From Mycolicibacter minnesotensis (GTDB taxonomy: Bacteria; Actinomycetota; Actinomycetes; Mycobacteriales; Mycobacteriaceae): DNA of 64,000 nt. This document shows positions 12,100 through 22,247 of the stretch, one piece after another (the first letter of the stretch is position 1; each line of letters begins with the position of its first letter). The DNA lies in NCBI RefSeq assembly GCF_010731755.1, contig NZ_AP022589.1, positions 2,232,001 through 2,296,000 on the forward strand, given 5' to 3'. The notes beneath the pieces were generated by a model. That model saw only the letters and a program-made list of their open reading frames with translations, searched no databases and was not told the DNA's origin. The position numbers and the translations under genes are program-made.

Positions 12100-13112
12100 A
12101 TGCCCGGACCCTCGCTCGGTTCGCTGGCCGTGATCGGCGGCGGCGTGATCGGGCTGTCGGTGGCTCGGCAGGCCGCTCGGGCCGGGTGGACGGTGCGAGT
12201 CCACCGCACCACCCAGTACGGCGCCTCCTGGGTGGCCGGAGGAATGCTGGCCCCGCACAGTGAGGGATGGCCCGGCGAAGAGCGGCAGTTGCGACTGGGA
12301 CTGCGTTCGCTGGAGTTGTGGCACGACTTCCTCGTTCGCCTGCCGGCCCAGGTTGTCACCGCGCGCGAATCGCTGGTGGTGGCCGCTGACCGGGCTGACG
12401 TCGCCGATCTGCGTACCGTCGCCGACTGGCTGTCCGCGCAGGGCCACCCGGTGATCTGGGAGTCCGCCGCTCGCGACATCGAACCCCTGCTGGCCGGCAA
12501 TGTGCGGCACGGATTCCGGGCTCCCACCGAGCTGGCGGTCGACAACCGCGCGGTGGTCACCGCCCTGGTGGACTCCTGCGAGGAACTCGGCGTGACGTGG
12601 GCCCCGCCGGTGCGTGATCTCGCCGAGGTGGCCGCCGCCGACGCCGTGGTGATCGCCAACGGCATCGACGCCCCCGCACTCTGGCCCGGCCTGCCGATCC
12701 GGCCGGTCAAGGGGGAGGTGCTGCGGCTGCGCTGGCGCAAGGGCTGCCTGCCCCCACCGCAGCGGGTGATCCGAGCCCGCGTCCATGGCCGCGCGGTCTA
12801 CCTGGTGCCGCGTCCCGACGGCGTGGTGGTGGGGGCGACCCAGTACGAGCACGGCCGCGACACCGCGCCGGCGGTCTCGGGGGTGCGCGACCTGCTCGAC
12901 GACGCCTGCACGCTGGTTCCGGCACTGGGGGAGTATGAGCTGGCCGAATGTGCCGCGGGGCTGCGGCCGATGACGCCCGACAACCTGCCGCTGGTGCACC
13001 GTCTCGACGAACGTACCTTTGTCGCTGCCGGCCACGGTCGCAATGGGTTCCTACTGGCGCCGTGGACCGCCGAACGGGTTGTTTCCGAACTACTTCCGGT
13101 TGGAGTCCAGCA

Positions 13113-13116
<4 letters not shown>
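12100..13116 (+). CDS. thiO: Glycine oxidase ThiO
   Basis: A 338-residue FAD-dependent oxidase (DAO family) that turns glycine into the dehydroglycine used to build the thiazole ring. The FAD-binding Rossmann motif is VIGGGVIGLSVA near residue 10, and the C-terminal FAD segment is FVAAGHGRNGFLLAP. GGMLAPHSE is the conserved ThiO substrate region. GGAAGGGAG precedes the ATG. It overlaps thiS by four bases (ATGA) and begins the thiO-thiS-thiG operon. Confidence 0.95.
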
Positions 13117-14064
<948 letters not shown>

Positions 14065-14083
14065 TTTTCGGAGGTCGCCGATA

Positions 14084-14842
14084 GTGAATCGCTATGTCGC
14101 ACTGGGAAGTTCCATGGCGGCCGGCCCCGGAATTCGGCCGCTGGCTGCGGGCGCTCCCCGGGTGGCGGGCCGCTCGGCGCGTAACTACCCGCGCCTGGTC
14201 GCCCACGCGCTGGGGCTCGATCTGGTCGACGTCACGTTCTCCGGTGCCACCACCGCCCATCTGCTGAGCGAGCGTCAACTCGGCGTGCCCCCACAGATCG
14301 AGACGCTCGACGGCTCGGAAACCCTGGTCACCATCACCATCGGTGGCAACGACGTCGGTTACGTGCCGTTGTTGATGGGCGCGACTCTGCCCGGGCTGTT
14401 CCGGCGGCTCCCGGCGGTCGCCGAGCTGCTCGATCCGGGCCTGCGCGAGCAGGCGCTGAGCGAAGTCGAACCTGCGCTGCAGGCGGTCGGCGCCGCGGTG
14501 CGGAGCCGATCACCGCGCGCTCGGGTGATATTCGTCGACTACCTGACCCTGCTGCCGCCGGCCGGCGAACGGGCCGGGCGATTGCCGGAGGACGTGGTGC
14601 ACCTGGCTCGCCACGTCGCCGACGGGTTACAGCGGTGCACCGCGGCGGCGGCCGCCACCACCGGCTGTGAACTGGTCCGTGCCGGTGTGGCCAGTCGCGA
14701 GCACCACCCGTGGTCGGCGCAACCCTGGACGGTGGGCCCGGGGCTGCCGTTGCCCTGGCGGCCGTGGCCCTTTCATCCCAACGCCGCTGGTATGGCCGCG
14801 GTCGCCGGGTTGGTCGCCATGAGCTGCGGCGGCCGGGCCTGA
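14084..14842 (+). CDS. SGNH/GDSL-type hydrolase
   Basis: A 252-residue esterase/lipase-fold protein. Block I is YVALGSSMAAG with the nucleophile Ser replacing the GDSL spelling, block III is ITIGGNDVGY, and block V is FHPNAAGMAAVA with the catalytic His. No signal peptide is evident, so it is probably cytosolic. A GGAGG site sits nine bases before the GTG, and it begins 19 bases after thiG, so it is probably co-transcribed with the thiazole genes. M. tuberculosis has lpqL directly after thiG, so this is an insertion or retention here. The substrate is unknown. Confidence 0.85.
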   Translation: MNRYVALGSSMAAGPGIRPLAAGAPRVAGRSARNYPRLVAHALGLDLVDVTFSGATTAHLLSERQLGVPPQIETLDGSETLVTITIGGNDVGYVPLLMGATLPGLFRRLPAVAELLDPGLREQALSEVEPALQAVGAAVRSRSPRARVIFVDYLTLLPPAGERAGRLPEDVVHLARHVADGLQRCTAAAAATTGCELVRAGVASREHHPWSAQPWTVGPGLPLPWRPWPFHPNAAGMAAVAGLVAMSCGGRA

Positions 14843-14869
14843 CCTCGTATCCGCTGCACACCTACTAAC

Positions 14870-16378
14870 GTGGTCGCGGTGGAATACAAGTCGAAGTTGA
14901 TCCCCGTCCTCGGCGTCGCGCTGGTCGGTGCGCTGTTCAGCGCCGGCTGCAGCCGCACCACGGAAAACGCCGAGCACGGAGTGGATCCGGCCGCGGTCGT
15001 GGAGTTCGCCAACAGCCTGCGCGACAAGGTCACCGTCGACGCCATGATGACCCACCTGCAGAAGTTGCAGGAGATTGCCGACGCCAACAACGGCACACGT
15101 GCTATCGGAACTCCGGGTTACGACGCCAGCGTCGAGTATGTTGCCGGCGCCTTGCGTGAGCACGGCTTCGACGTCGAGACCCCCGAGTTCATCGCCCGGG
15201 TGTTCAAGTCCGAGCCGGGATCGGTGCACCTCGGCGACAAGACTGTTGAGGCTCGGGCCCTGATGTACAGCCTCGGTACGGCGCCCGAGGGCATCACCGG
15301 TCCCCTGGTGGCCGCTCCCGCCGACGACAGCCCGGGCTGTAGCGCCGAAGACTATGACGGGCTGACGGTCAAGGACGCGGTGGTGCTGGTCGATCGCGGC
15401 ACTTGTCCGTTCAAGGAGAAGATGGCCGTCGCCGTCGGGCTGGGTGCGGTGGCGCTGGTGGTCGCCGACAGTGTCGACGAGCCGAAGATGGGCGGCACCC
15501 TGGGCGAGCAGACCGACGTCACGGTTCCGGTGGTGAGCGTGACCAAGGCTGACGGTGCGATGCTGCGCGAGGGGCACGGGCCGCTCACGCTCAAGCTCGA
15601 CGCCCACACCGATGACATCCCGTCCCGCAACATCATCGCCCAGACCAAGACCGGGGCGGCCGACAACGTGGTCATGATCGGCGCCCACTTGGACAGTGTC
15701 CCGGAGGGACCGGGCATCAACGACAACGGCTCCGGTGTCGCCGCAGTGCTGGAGACCGCCCTGCAGTTGGGGGAATCGCCGCAGGTGAACAACGCGGTGC
15801 GGTTCGGCTTCTGGGGTGCCGAGGAGCTTGGACTGATCGGTTCGCGCAAGTACGTCGAGTCCCTCGATGTCGAGCAACTCAAGAACATCGCCATGTATAT
15901 GAACTTCGACATGCTCGGTTCGCCGAATCCGGGCTACTTCACCTATGACGGCGACCAATCCCTGCCGGCGGACAAGCGGGGCCAGCCGGTGGTGCCGGAG
16001 GGTTCGGCCGGTATCGAGCGGACCATGGTCGCCTACCTCAAGTCCGCCGGTAAAGAGGCACGTGACACCTCGTTCGACGGGCGGTCTGACTATGACGGCT
16101 TCACCCAGGCCGGCATCCCTTCTGGCGGGTTGTTCTCCGGCGCGGAGGTGAAGAAGTCGGACGAGGAGGCCAAGCTGTGGGGCGGTACCGCTGATGAGCC
16201 GTTCGACCCGAACTATCACCAAAAGGGCGACACCGTGGCAAACATCGATCGTGACGAGCTGGCGATCAACGGCGGCGGGGTGCCCTACTCCGTCGGGTTC
16301 TACGCCCAGGACCTCAGCGGCCGCAATGGAGTTCCGGTGCGAGACGACCGCACCCGTCACGTGCTCACCCAACCGTGA
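14870..16378 (+). CDS. lpqL: M28 aminopeptidase lipoprotein LpqL
   Basis: A 502-residue lipoprotein peptidase. The lipobox is FSAGC with lipidated Cys27. A protease-associated (PA) domain occupies about residues 130-240, and the M28 zinc peptidase domain follows. All di-zinc ligands are visible: His273 (GAHLDS), Asp285 (NDNGSG), Glu318/Glu319 (FWGAEE, base and ligand), Asp347 (NFDM) and His450 (PNYHQKGDT). It is predicted to cleave N-terminal residues from peptides at the cell surface. Position and sequence match M. tuberculosis LpqL. A GTG nine bases downstream is an alternative start. Confidence 0.93.
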   Translation: MVAVEYKSKLIPVLGVALVGALFSAGCSRTTENAEHGVDPAAVVEFANSLRDKVTVDAMMTHLQKLQEIADANNGTRAIGTPGYDASVEYVAGALREHGFDVETPEFIARVFKSEPGSVHLGDKTVEARALMYSLGTAPEGITGPLVAAPADDSPGCSAEDYDGLTVKDAVVLVDRGTCPFKEKMAVAVGLGAVALVVADSVDEPKMGGTLGEQTDVTVPVVSVTKADGAMLREGHGPLTLKLDAHTDDIPSRNIIAQTKTGAADNVVMIGAHLDSVPEGPGINDNGSGVAAVLETALQLGESPQVNNAVRFGFWGAEELGLIGSRKYVESLDVEQLKNIAMYMNFDMLGSPNPGYFTYDGDQSLPADKRGQPVVPEGSAGIERTMVAYLKSAGKEARDTSFDGRSDYDGFTQAGIPSGGLFSGAEVKKSDEEAKLWGGTADEPFDPNYHQKGDTVANIDRDELAINGGGVPYSVGFYAQDLSGRNGVPVRDDRTRHVLTQP

Positions 16379-17832
16379 TCCATCCGGCGGGAGCCCTGCT
16401 GGTCGCCGTCGGCGTGCTGGCCGGCTGCTCGCCGGAGCCTGCGGCACCTCCGCTGTCGAATCGGCTGGCCGGCCAGGTCACTGTCGCGGCGATGGTGACG
16501 CATCTGCAGCGGCTGCAGGAGATCGCCGACGCACACCAACGGAATCGGGCCGATGGGACGGCGGGGTTCGACGCCAGCGCCGACTACGTGGCCAACACCC
16601 TGCGAGACAGGGGCTTCGAGGTGCAGACTCCGGAGCTCACCCGGCTAGACACCCGCTCGCAGGGCAAGCCCACCCTGACCGTCGGTGGGGTGGGATACGG
16701 GGTGGATCAGGCGTCACTGCTGGTACGCACACCGGCCCGTGGCGTCACCGGCCCGGTTGTCCGGCCCACCCGGTCATCAGGCTGCGCGGCGGCTGACTAT
16801 CCACCCACCGTGCCCCGCGGGGGCATCGCGGTGGTCAGCGATGCTGGTTGTTCGGTCGTGGTCAAGCAGAACGTCGCCGCCGAGCGCGGCGCAGCGGCTG
16901 TGGTGGTGGTGAGCCTGCCGAGCCGTAGTGGTGCCCCGGCGGGGCTGTTTCCGCCCGAGTACTACGACCAACTCACGATGCCGGTGGCGGTGGTCGGGCG
17001 CGACGGCGACAACGCGCTTCGCCGCACCACCGGGACGGTCCGGCTGGTGCTTGACGCCAACACCGTCAAAGTCACTTCCCGCAATGTCGTGGCGCAGACC
17101 AGAACCGGCTCCGAGCATGACGTGGTGATGGTCGGAGCGCACCTGGACAGCGCGCCGGGCGGGCCGGGAATCAACGACAACGGTTCCGGAGTGGCCGCGG
17201 TATTGGAGACCGCGCTGCAGTTGGGCCCCGAACCGGCGGTGACCAACGCGGTGCGGTTCGCGTTCTGGGGCGCTGAGGAACAACAGCTGGGCGGTTCCAG
17301 TGACTACGTCTTCGGGCTCGACCGCGACCAGCTCAACGACATCGCCCTGTACCTCAACTTCGATATGCTTGCCTCCCCGAATTCCGGGTTCTTCACCTAC
17401 GACGGGGACCAGTCCGCACTGCCCAGCCGCGACATCGCCCCCGATGATGTCCCGGTGGGCTCGGCAGGCATCGAGCGCACGCTGGCCGGCTACCTCAATC
17501 TGGTGGGGGTGCGGCCCGCCGACATGCCGCTGAGCAGTAACACCGACTACAGCCCCTTCGTGGTGGCCGGGGTGCCCATCGGGGGCATCACCACCGGCGC
17601 GTCGCAGCTCAAGACCACCGCCCAGGCCCGGTTGTGGGGTGGCAAAGCCGGCGCGGCGTTCGACCCGAACTACCGTGGTCCCGGCGACACGGTCGAACAC
17701 ATCAGTCAGCATGCGCTGGCATTGACCGGAGCCGCGGTCGCGTTCACCGTGGCAAACTATGCACAGTCCATCGGCGGGCCCAACGGAGTGCCCGAACGCG
17801 ACAGGCGTCACCGGGTGGCGCTGGGACCTTAG
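16375..17832 (+). CDS. Tandem LpqL paralogue, M28-like lipoprotein lacking one zinc ligand
   Basis: A 485-residue lipoprotein (lipobox VLAGC, Cys18) clearly derived from lpqL: both proteins share the domain order PA plus M28 and long identical stretches. Four of the five metal sites are kept: His256, Asp268, Glu301/Glu302 and Asp330. The last zinc ligand, His450 in LpqL, is replaced by Arg434 (PNYRGPGDT). The PA domain is shorter and more divergent. It overlaps lpqL by four bases (GTGA). It is either a pseudopeptidase or a one-metal enzyme. M. tuberculosis lpqM lies in this position but belongs, to my knowledge, to a different peptidase family, so I do not use that name. Confidence 0.88.
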   Translation: MIHPAGALLVAVGVLAGCSPEPAAPPLSNRLAGQVTVAAMVTHLQRLQEIADAHQRNRADGTAGFDASADYVANTLRDRGFEVQTPELTRLDTRSQGKPTLTVGGVGYGVDQASLLVRTPARGVTGPVVRPTRSSGCAAADYPPTVPRGGIAVVSDAGCSVVVKQNVAAERGAAAVVVVSLPSRSGAPAGLFPPEYYDQLTMPVAVVGRDGDNALRRTTGTVRLVLDANTVKVTSRNVVAQTRTGSEHDVVMVGAHLDSAPGGPGINDNGSGVAAVLETALQLGPEPAVTNAVRFAFWGAEEQQLGGSSDYVFGLDRDQLNDIALYLNFDMLASPNSGFFTYDGDQSALPSRDIAPDDVPVGSAGIERTLAGYLNLVGVRPADMPLSSNTDYSPFVVAGVPIGGITTGASQLKTTAQARLWGGKAGAAFDPNYRGPGDTVEHISQHALALTGAAVAFTVANYAQSIGGPNGVPERDRRHRVALGP

Positions 17833-17941
17833 ACGTTGACCGGCGAGGGGTTTGTATGCCCAGGCCGGTGTAGCCGGTTCACCCGGCTGTGTTAATAATG
17901 CTGTGCACGTGACAGAGCTGGCCTGAGTTGATCGGGGGGGG

Positions 17942-19231
17942 GTGGTGACCACGCTTGGTGCCACGAACGACCCAGGCGGACGCGCTGGTGCCCGCATAAA
18001 GAGGCGACCTAAGGACCGCAAGGCGCAGATCACCCGTGCCGCAGCGGAGACGTTCAGTTCTCAGGGCTACCACGCGACCAGCATGGAGGCTATTGCCTCC
18101 AAGGTCGGAATCTCTGCGCCGGCGCTGTACCGGCACTATCCCAGCAAGTACGAGATGTTCAAGGTCGTCGTCGGTTCGCTGGGCCAGCAATTGGTCGACT
18201 CCAGTTCGTTCGTCGACGAGCTGTCCGATGCCGACGTGCAACAGGACGCCTCGGCGGTGCTGGATCGGATCGTCGACGGTCTCATCACGTCGTCGATTCT
18301 CAACCGCGAGGCCAGCGGGTTGTTCCGTTGGCAGGCGCGTTACCTTGAGCCTGAGGACCACGCCCGGCTCATGATGCACATGGAGACGGTCGGTGCGCGC
18401 TTGAAGCGGCCGATCAGCGTCCTGCGTCCGGAACTGAACTCCTTGGAGCAGTGGACACTGACAGTGGCGCTGGTCAGCGTCGCCGGCAGCATCATCGGCC
18501 ACCGCCTGCAGCTCCCCGACGATGAGATCAAGCCGTTGCTCATGACCGCGGCGCGCTCCGTGGCCTCGGCGCAACTTCCAGGTGCTGATGACATCGGCGT
18601 CACCCGGCCGACGGTGTGGCGGATATTCACCCCCGATGCCGGTCCCTATGAGGCACTGCTGAACGCAGCGGTCCTGCTGTTCGGCAAGCAGGGCTATGCC
18701 GAGACCGGCGTCACCGAGATCGCTGACGCCGTGGGCGTTCCGGCATCCGGGGTCTACCGCTACTTCTCCAGCAAGAGCGACATCCTGACGACGGGTCTGC
18801 AGCGCGCCGTGGACCGGATAGCCGGGGAGATGGCGGCGATCGCCGGTGTCTTCGCCGAGCCCGACGAGGCGCTGCGCCGGTTGATCGAGGCCTATGTGGC
18901 CACGGTGTTCGCCAACCCCGAGCTGGCGTCGGTCTATGACACGGAGCGGGTGAATCTGGCGCCCGCGGAGCGTGAACTGCTCCGCGACTCGGAGCGGGCC
19001 TTCATCGAGACCTGGGCTCGACCGCTGATAGACATTCGTCCGGGTCTGGATGCGATGCACGCGAAGTTCCTGGTGCACGCACTGGCCGCACTCGTGGACG
19101 ACCTGGGTCGGCTGGCCCGCGGTGGAGAGATACCGGGTCAGGGTTTTCTTGCCGGAGGCCCGGGTTACGCGCAGGCCTGCCTGCGCAGGCTGATGGAGTC
19201 CATCGTGTTCGCCGGTATCGAGGAGAACTGA
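17942..19231 (+). CDS. Double TetR-family transcriptional regulator
   Basis: A 429-residue protein made of two complete TetR/AcrR units in one chain. The first HTH is at about residues 27-72 (TRAAAETFSSQGYHATSMEA, then VGISAPALYRHYPSK), and the second is at about 236-283 (AAVLLFGKQGYAETGVTEIA, then VGVPASGVYRYFSSKSD). Each is followed by its own helical ligand/dimer region. It could act as an intramolecular pseudo-dimer. Two adjacent GTG codons are possible starts. The 109-base upstream spacer holds TAATAATGCT and a small hairpin (GCCGG, loop, CCGGC at 17873-17887). The target is unknown; the convergent monooxygenase is one candidate. Confidence 0.88.
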   Translation: MVTTLGATNDPGGRAGARIKRRPKDRKAQITRAAAETFSSQGYHATSMEAIASKVGISAPALYRHYPSKYEMFKVVVGSLGQQLVDSSSFVDELSDADVQQDASAVLDRIVDGLITSSILNREASGLFRWQARYLEPEDHARLMMHMETVGARLKRPISVLRPELNSLEQWTLTVALVSVAGSIIGHRLQLPDDEIKPLLMTAARSVASAQLPGADDIGVTRPTVWRIFTPDAGPYEALLNAAVLLFGKQGYAETGVTEIADAVGVPASGVYRYFSSKSDILTTGLQRAVDRIAGEMAAIAGVFAEPDEALRRLIEAYVATVFANPELASVYDTERVNLAPAERELLRDSERAFIETWARPLIDIRPGLDAMHAKFLVHALAALVDDLGRLARGGEIPGQGFLAGGPGYAQACLRRLMESIVFAGIEEN

Positions 19232-19240
19232 GAGACCTCG

Positions 19241-19381
19241 CCTGGGGCGAGCCTGGCCGAACCGCAAGGTTTTTGAGGCGTTCCCAGCTTCGCCTCTCCT
19301 GCGTCGAGCCTCGCTGAACCGCGGGGTTTTTGAGGCGTTCCCAGCTTCGCCTCTCCTGCGTCGAGCCTCGCTGAACCGCCT
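19241..19381. repeat. 57-bp tandem repeat between convergent genes
   Basis: Two head-to-tail 57-bp units (19268-19324 and 19325-19381) differ only in their last two bases, and a degenerate partial unit precedes them (about 19241-19267). Each unit contains a 6-bp hairpin, GAGGCG / CGCCTC, around a 10-base loop (19275-19296 and 19332-19353). The array fills the spacer between the double-TetR and monooxygenase stop codons. Because 57 is a multiple of three, every frame that is open in one unit stays open through the array, but I see no reason to call it coding. Confidence 0.9.
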
Positions 19382-19384
19382 GGC

Positions 19385-20869
19385 TCAGGCGATTTCGTAG
19401 TCCTCCAGCGGGAAATGCGAGCCGTCTCGCACCGCATTGCGCACCGTGGTGGGCCGCAGCAGGGTCGCTTCGCCACTGGGGTTGTAGTAGTAGGACCGTG
19501 ACGTCGTGCAGTCCCCGGCGTAGAACACCGTGTTGTCCAGCCGCTTGGTCATGGCGTCCAGGAACCTGGTGTTGGCGGCCTCGGTGACCTCGAACGTCGT
19601 CGCGTTGCGGCGCTGCAACTCGCCGAACAGCCGGCCCATGTGCCGCATCTGGTATTCCATGGTGTTAAAGAACGACAGGCCGGAGAACCCGTAGGGGCTG
19701 GCCAGGCTCAGGAAGTTCGGGAAATACGGAACCGACAGGCCCTGGTAGGCCTGGAAACGGGTCTCCCGCCACCACTTACCGAGGTTGCGTCCGTCCCTGC
19801 CGACGATCTCGATCGCCGGGAAGTTGGCCTCCCAGAGGTCATACCCGGTGGCCAGCACCAGGGTGTCGATGACAGTCTTGCGGCCGTCGACGGTGACGAT
19901 GCCATCCGGCTCGATCCGCTCGATGCCGGTGGTCTCCAGGTGTACATGCGGCTTGGTGAAGCTGCGGTAGTAGTCGTTGGACCAGCTGGGCCGCTTGCAG
20001 CCGATGTCATAGTTCGGGGTCAGTTTGGCCCGGAGTTCTTTGTCCCGGACCTGGGCGAACCGGTGCATCTTGCACGCGTCCATCCCGGCGATCGACAGCC
20101 GCCGGAAAGCGGGATAGTTCAACACCGCCGTCACCGTCATGAACTCAAGCAGGTAGTCGCTGATGAAACGCATCCCCCGCTGGGCGAACGGAACCCGCGC
20201 GAACAGTTTCTGCAGCCACGCCGGGATACGGAAATCGATCTTGGGTGCCACCCAGATCGCGGTGCGCTGAAACACGGTCAGGTCGGCGACGGTCTTGGCC
20301 AGCTGCGGAATCAGCTGCACAGCGGTCGCGCCGGTGCCGATCTGGCCGACCCGGCGGCCGGTGAAGTCGTAGTCGTGGTCCCAGGCGGCGGTGTGCACGA
20401 CCTTGCCGGCAAAACTGTCGATCCCGGCGATGTCGGGGTTGCGTGGCTGGGACAAGAAGCCGGTGGCGGTGATCAGGAATCGGGCGCTCAGCGTCTGGCC
20501 GTCGGACAGGCTCACCTGCCAGCGCTGGGCCTCTTCATCCCAGCGCGCGCTGTCCACGGTGGTGTTGAAGCGCATGTGGCGGCGCACGTCATACTTATCG
20601 GCGACGTGCTCGGCGTACTGTTTGATCTCCTCGCCGGGAGCGAACATCCGCGACCAGCGGGGATTCGGCTCGAACCAGTACGCGTAGGTGGTCGACGGGA
20701 TGTCGACGGCCAGGCCGGGATAGTGATTGACGTGCCACGTTCCGCCGAGATTGTCTTCCCGCTCCAGCAGCACGATGTCGTCGTAGCCGAGCTTCTTCAG
20801 CTCGATGGCCGCGCCCATGCCGCCGAAGCCAGCACCCACGATGACGACGTCGAACTGCTCCATACCCAT
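19385..20869 (-). CDS. FAD-dependent Baeyer-Villiger-type monooxygenase
   Basis: A 494-residue flavoprotein. The FAD Rossmann motif is GAGFGG (residues 12-17), followed by the GGTWHVNHYPG segment. The Baeyer-Villiger fingerprint FxGxxxHxxxWD is FAGKVVHTAAWD (153-164), and the NADPH-binding motif GQIGTGATA is at 175-183. The length matches group I BVMOs such as EthA and other mycobacterial members. It would insert oxygen next to a ketone or oxidise sulfur, but the substrate cannot be read. It is divergent from a small acidic gene and convergent with the double-TetR gene. Confidence 0.92.
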   Translation of the reverse strand: MGMEQFDVVIVGAGFGGMGAAIELKKLGYDDIVLLEREDNLGGTWHVNHYPGLAVDIPSTTYAYWFEPNPRWSRMFAPGEEIKQYAEHVADKYDVRRHMRFNTTVDSARWDEEAQRWQVSLSDGQTLSARFLITATGFLSQPRNPDIAGIDSFAGKVVHTAAWDHDYDFTGRRVGQIGTGATAVQLIPQLAKTVADLTVFQRTAIWVAPKIDFRIPAWLQKLFARVPFAQRGMRFISDYLLEFMTVTAVLNYPAFRRLSIAGMDACKMHRFAQVRDKELRAKLTPNYDIGCKRPSWSNDYYRSFTKPHVHLETTGIERIEPDGIVTVDGRKTVIDTLVLATGYDLWEANFPAIEIVGRDGRNLGKWWRETRFQAYQGLSVPYFPNFLSLASPYGFSGLSFFNTMEYQMRHMGRLFGELQRRNATTFEVTEAANTRFLDAMTKRLDNTVFYAGDCTTSRSYYYNPSGEATLLRPTTVRNAVRDGSHFPLEDYEIA

Positions 20870-20876
20870 GAAAATT

Positions 20877-20882
20877 AAGGTA
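20877..20882 (-). promoter_or_regulatory. -10 hexamer of the monooxygenase gene (leaderless)
   Basis: TACCTT on the minus strand is followed by seven bases and the ATG, matching the leaderless TANNNT arrangement. Confidence 0.5.
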
Positions 20883-20976
20883 CCTGACCCACCAGTAACC
20901 AGCGAAGCAACCGTGCGGCCACGGCGATCGGAGACAATGGGAGGTCCACACCGCTCACGACTTCGGGAGGAGAGTC

Positions 20977-21156
20977 ATGACCAGCCGTGATGCCGAAGCC
21001 AGCGATGCCGATCTCGCCGAGCAGGCGGTCCCGGTGGTGCGGGCCGACGAGGAGGCTCCGGGCGCCGAGATCACTCCCGGCGACAACGCCGACATCGCCG
21101 ATGTGATCGAACAACACCAGGGGTTGCCCTCGGATGAGGACGACTACGACCGCTGA
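20977..21156 (+). CDS. Small acidic hypothetical protein
   Basis: A 59-residue protein (MTSRDAEASDADLAEQ...EDDYDR) with a strong ribosome site, GGGAGGAGAG, six bases before the ATG. It is very rich in Asp, Glu and Ala, and no membrane or cysteine motif is visible. It is short, so coding is argued from the ribosome site, the in-frame third-position GC bias and the clean stop. I do not recognise a family. It lies 79 bases upstream of the FabH-like gene on the same strand. Confidence 0.6.
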   Translation: MTSRDAEASDADLAEQAVPVVRADEEAPGAEITPGDNADIADVIEQHQGLPSDEDDYDR

Positions 21157-21184
21157 GGCCGTACCCCCGGGGCTGCCGAGACGC

Positions 21185-21190
21185 TAGGGT
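21185..21190 (+). promoter_or_regulatory. Candidate -10 hexamer for the FabH-like gene
   Basis: TAGGGT (TANNNT) about 45 bases before the TTG start would give a leadered transcript containing the GGAGAG ribosome site. Confidence 0.35.
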
Positions 21191-21235
21191 GAGACGCTTC
21201 GGCCAGCTGTTGTCCAACCACGGAGAGACACCTAC

Positions 21236-22237
21236 TTGAGCAAGATTCGCCATGCCGCGACAAACCGTCCGGTCGGCCTGCTCGGCGTAGGCGCCGCTCG
21301 CCCGCCGCGTGTGGTCACCAACGATGAGATCTGCCAGCACATCGACTCCTCCGACGAGTGGATCTTTTCGCGCACCGGGATCAAGACCCGACGATTCGCC
21401 GGGGAGGCCGACACCGTGACGGGCCTGGCCATCGAGGCAGGCCGCAACGCGCTGGCGCATGCCGGGATCGACGGCGCCGCAGTGGATGCGGTGATCGTGG
21501 CTACCAGTACCAACTTCCGCCAGACCCCCTCGTGTGCGCCCACCGTCGCGGTCGGTCTCGGCGCGCCAGGGGTGCCGGCGTTCGATGTGGCCACCGGGTG
21601 CGCGGGATTCGGCTATGCCCTGTCAGTGGCGGCCGATCTGCTCCGCGGCCGCACCGTCAACACCGCGTTGGTGATCGGTTCTGAGGTGCTCTCCCCGACG
21701 ATCGACATGACCGATCGCTCGAATTGCTTCATCTTCGGTGACGGAGCCGGGGCGGTCGTGGTCGGGGAGACGCCGGCGCACGGTATCGGCGCGACGGTCT
21801 GGGGCACCGACGGCCAGTACTGTGACGCGATCCGTCAGGACATCGACTGGATCAGCTACACCGAGCTGCCGGACGGCCAGCGCCCTTTCCTCCGGATGGA
21901 CGGAAGCACGGTATTCCGTTGGGCAGCATACGAAATGAGCGGCGTCGGGAAACGTGCCATCGCGGCGGCGGGTCTGGAAGCCCACGACATCGATGTCTTC
22001 ATTCCCCACCAGGCCAATGCCCGGATCAACGCCCTGATCGCCAAGAGCCTTGAGTTGCGCCCCGACGTCGTCATCGCCAACGACATCGAGCACAGCGGCA
22101 ACACCTCCGCAGCCTCCATCCCGCTGGCGATGGAGCAACTGCTGACGGCCGGCACCGCCAAGTCCGGTGATCTGGCCCTGCTACTGGGCTACGGGTCGGG
22201 ATTGAGCTACGCGGCCAGCGTCGTCGTGCTGCCCTGA
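21236..22237 (+). CDS. 3-oxoacyl-ACP synthase III (FabH-like)
   Basis: A 333-residue KAS III enzyme that condenses an acyl-CoA with malonyl-ACP. The catalytic triad is visible: Cys122 in [11 protein letters not shown], His258 in [10 protein letters not shown] and Asn289 in [14 protein letters not shown]. It is close to M. tuberculosis FabH (for example [15 protein letters not shown] and [18 protein letters not shown]), which links FAS-I products to FAS-II for mycolic acids. However, the M. tuberculosis fabH locus is elsewhere (Rv0533c), so this may be the orthologue or a paralogue. The start is a TTG with GGAGAG eight bases upstream; no better start is in frame. Confidence 0.92.
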   Translation: MSKIRHAATNRPVGLLGVGAARPPRVVTNDEICQHIDSSDEWIFSRTGIKTRRFAGEADTVTGLAIEAGRNALAHAGIDGAAVDAVIVATSTNFRQTPSCAPTVAVGLGAPGVPAFDVATGCAGFGYALSVAADLLRGRTVNTALVIGSEVLSPTIDMTDRSNCFIFGDGAGAVVVGETPAHGIGATVWGTDGQYCDAIRQDIDWISYTELPDGQRPFLRMDGSTVFRWAAYEMSGVGKRAIAAAGLEAHDIDVFIPHQANARINALIAKSLELRPDVVIANDIEHSGNTSAASIPLAMEQLLTAGTAKSGDLALLLGYGSGLSYAASVVVLP

Positions 22238-22247
22238 CCTGGCGGGT

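Noticed and set aside
19241..19381. CRISPR array
   Set aside because: Repeats are contiguous 57-bp units with no spacers and no cas genes nearby.
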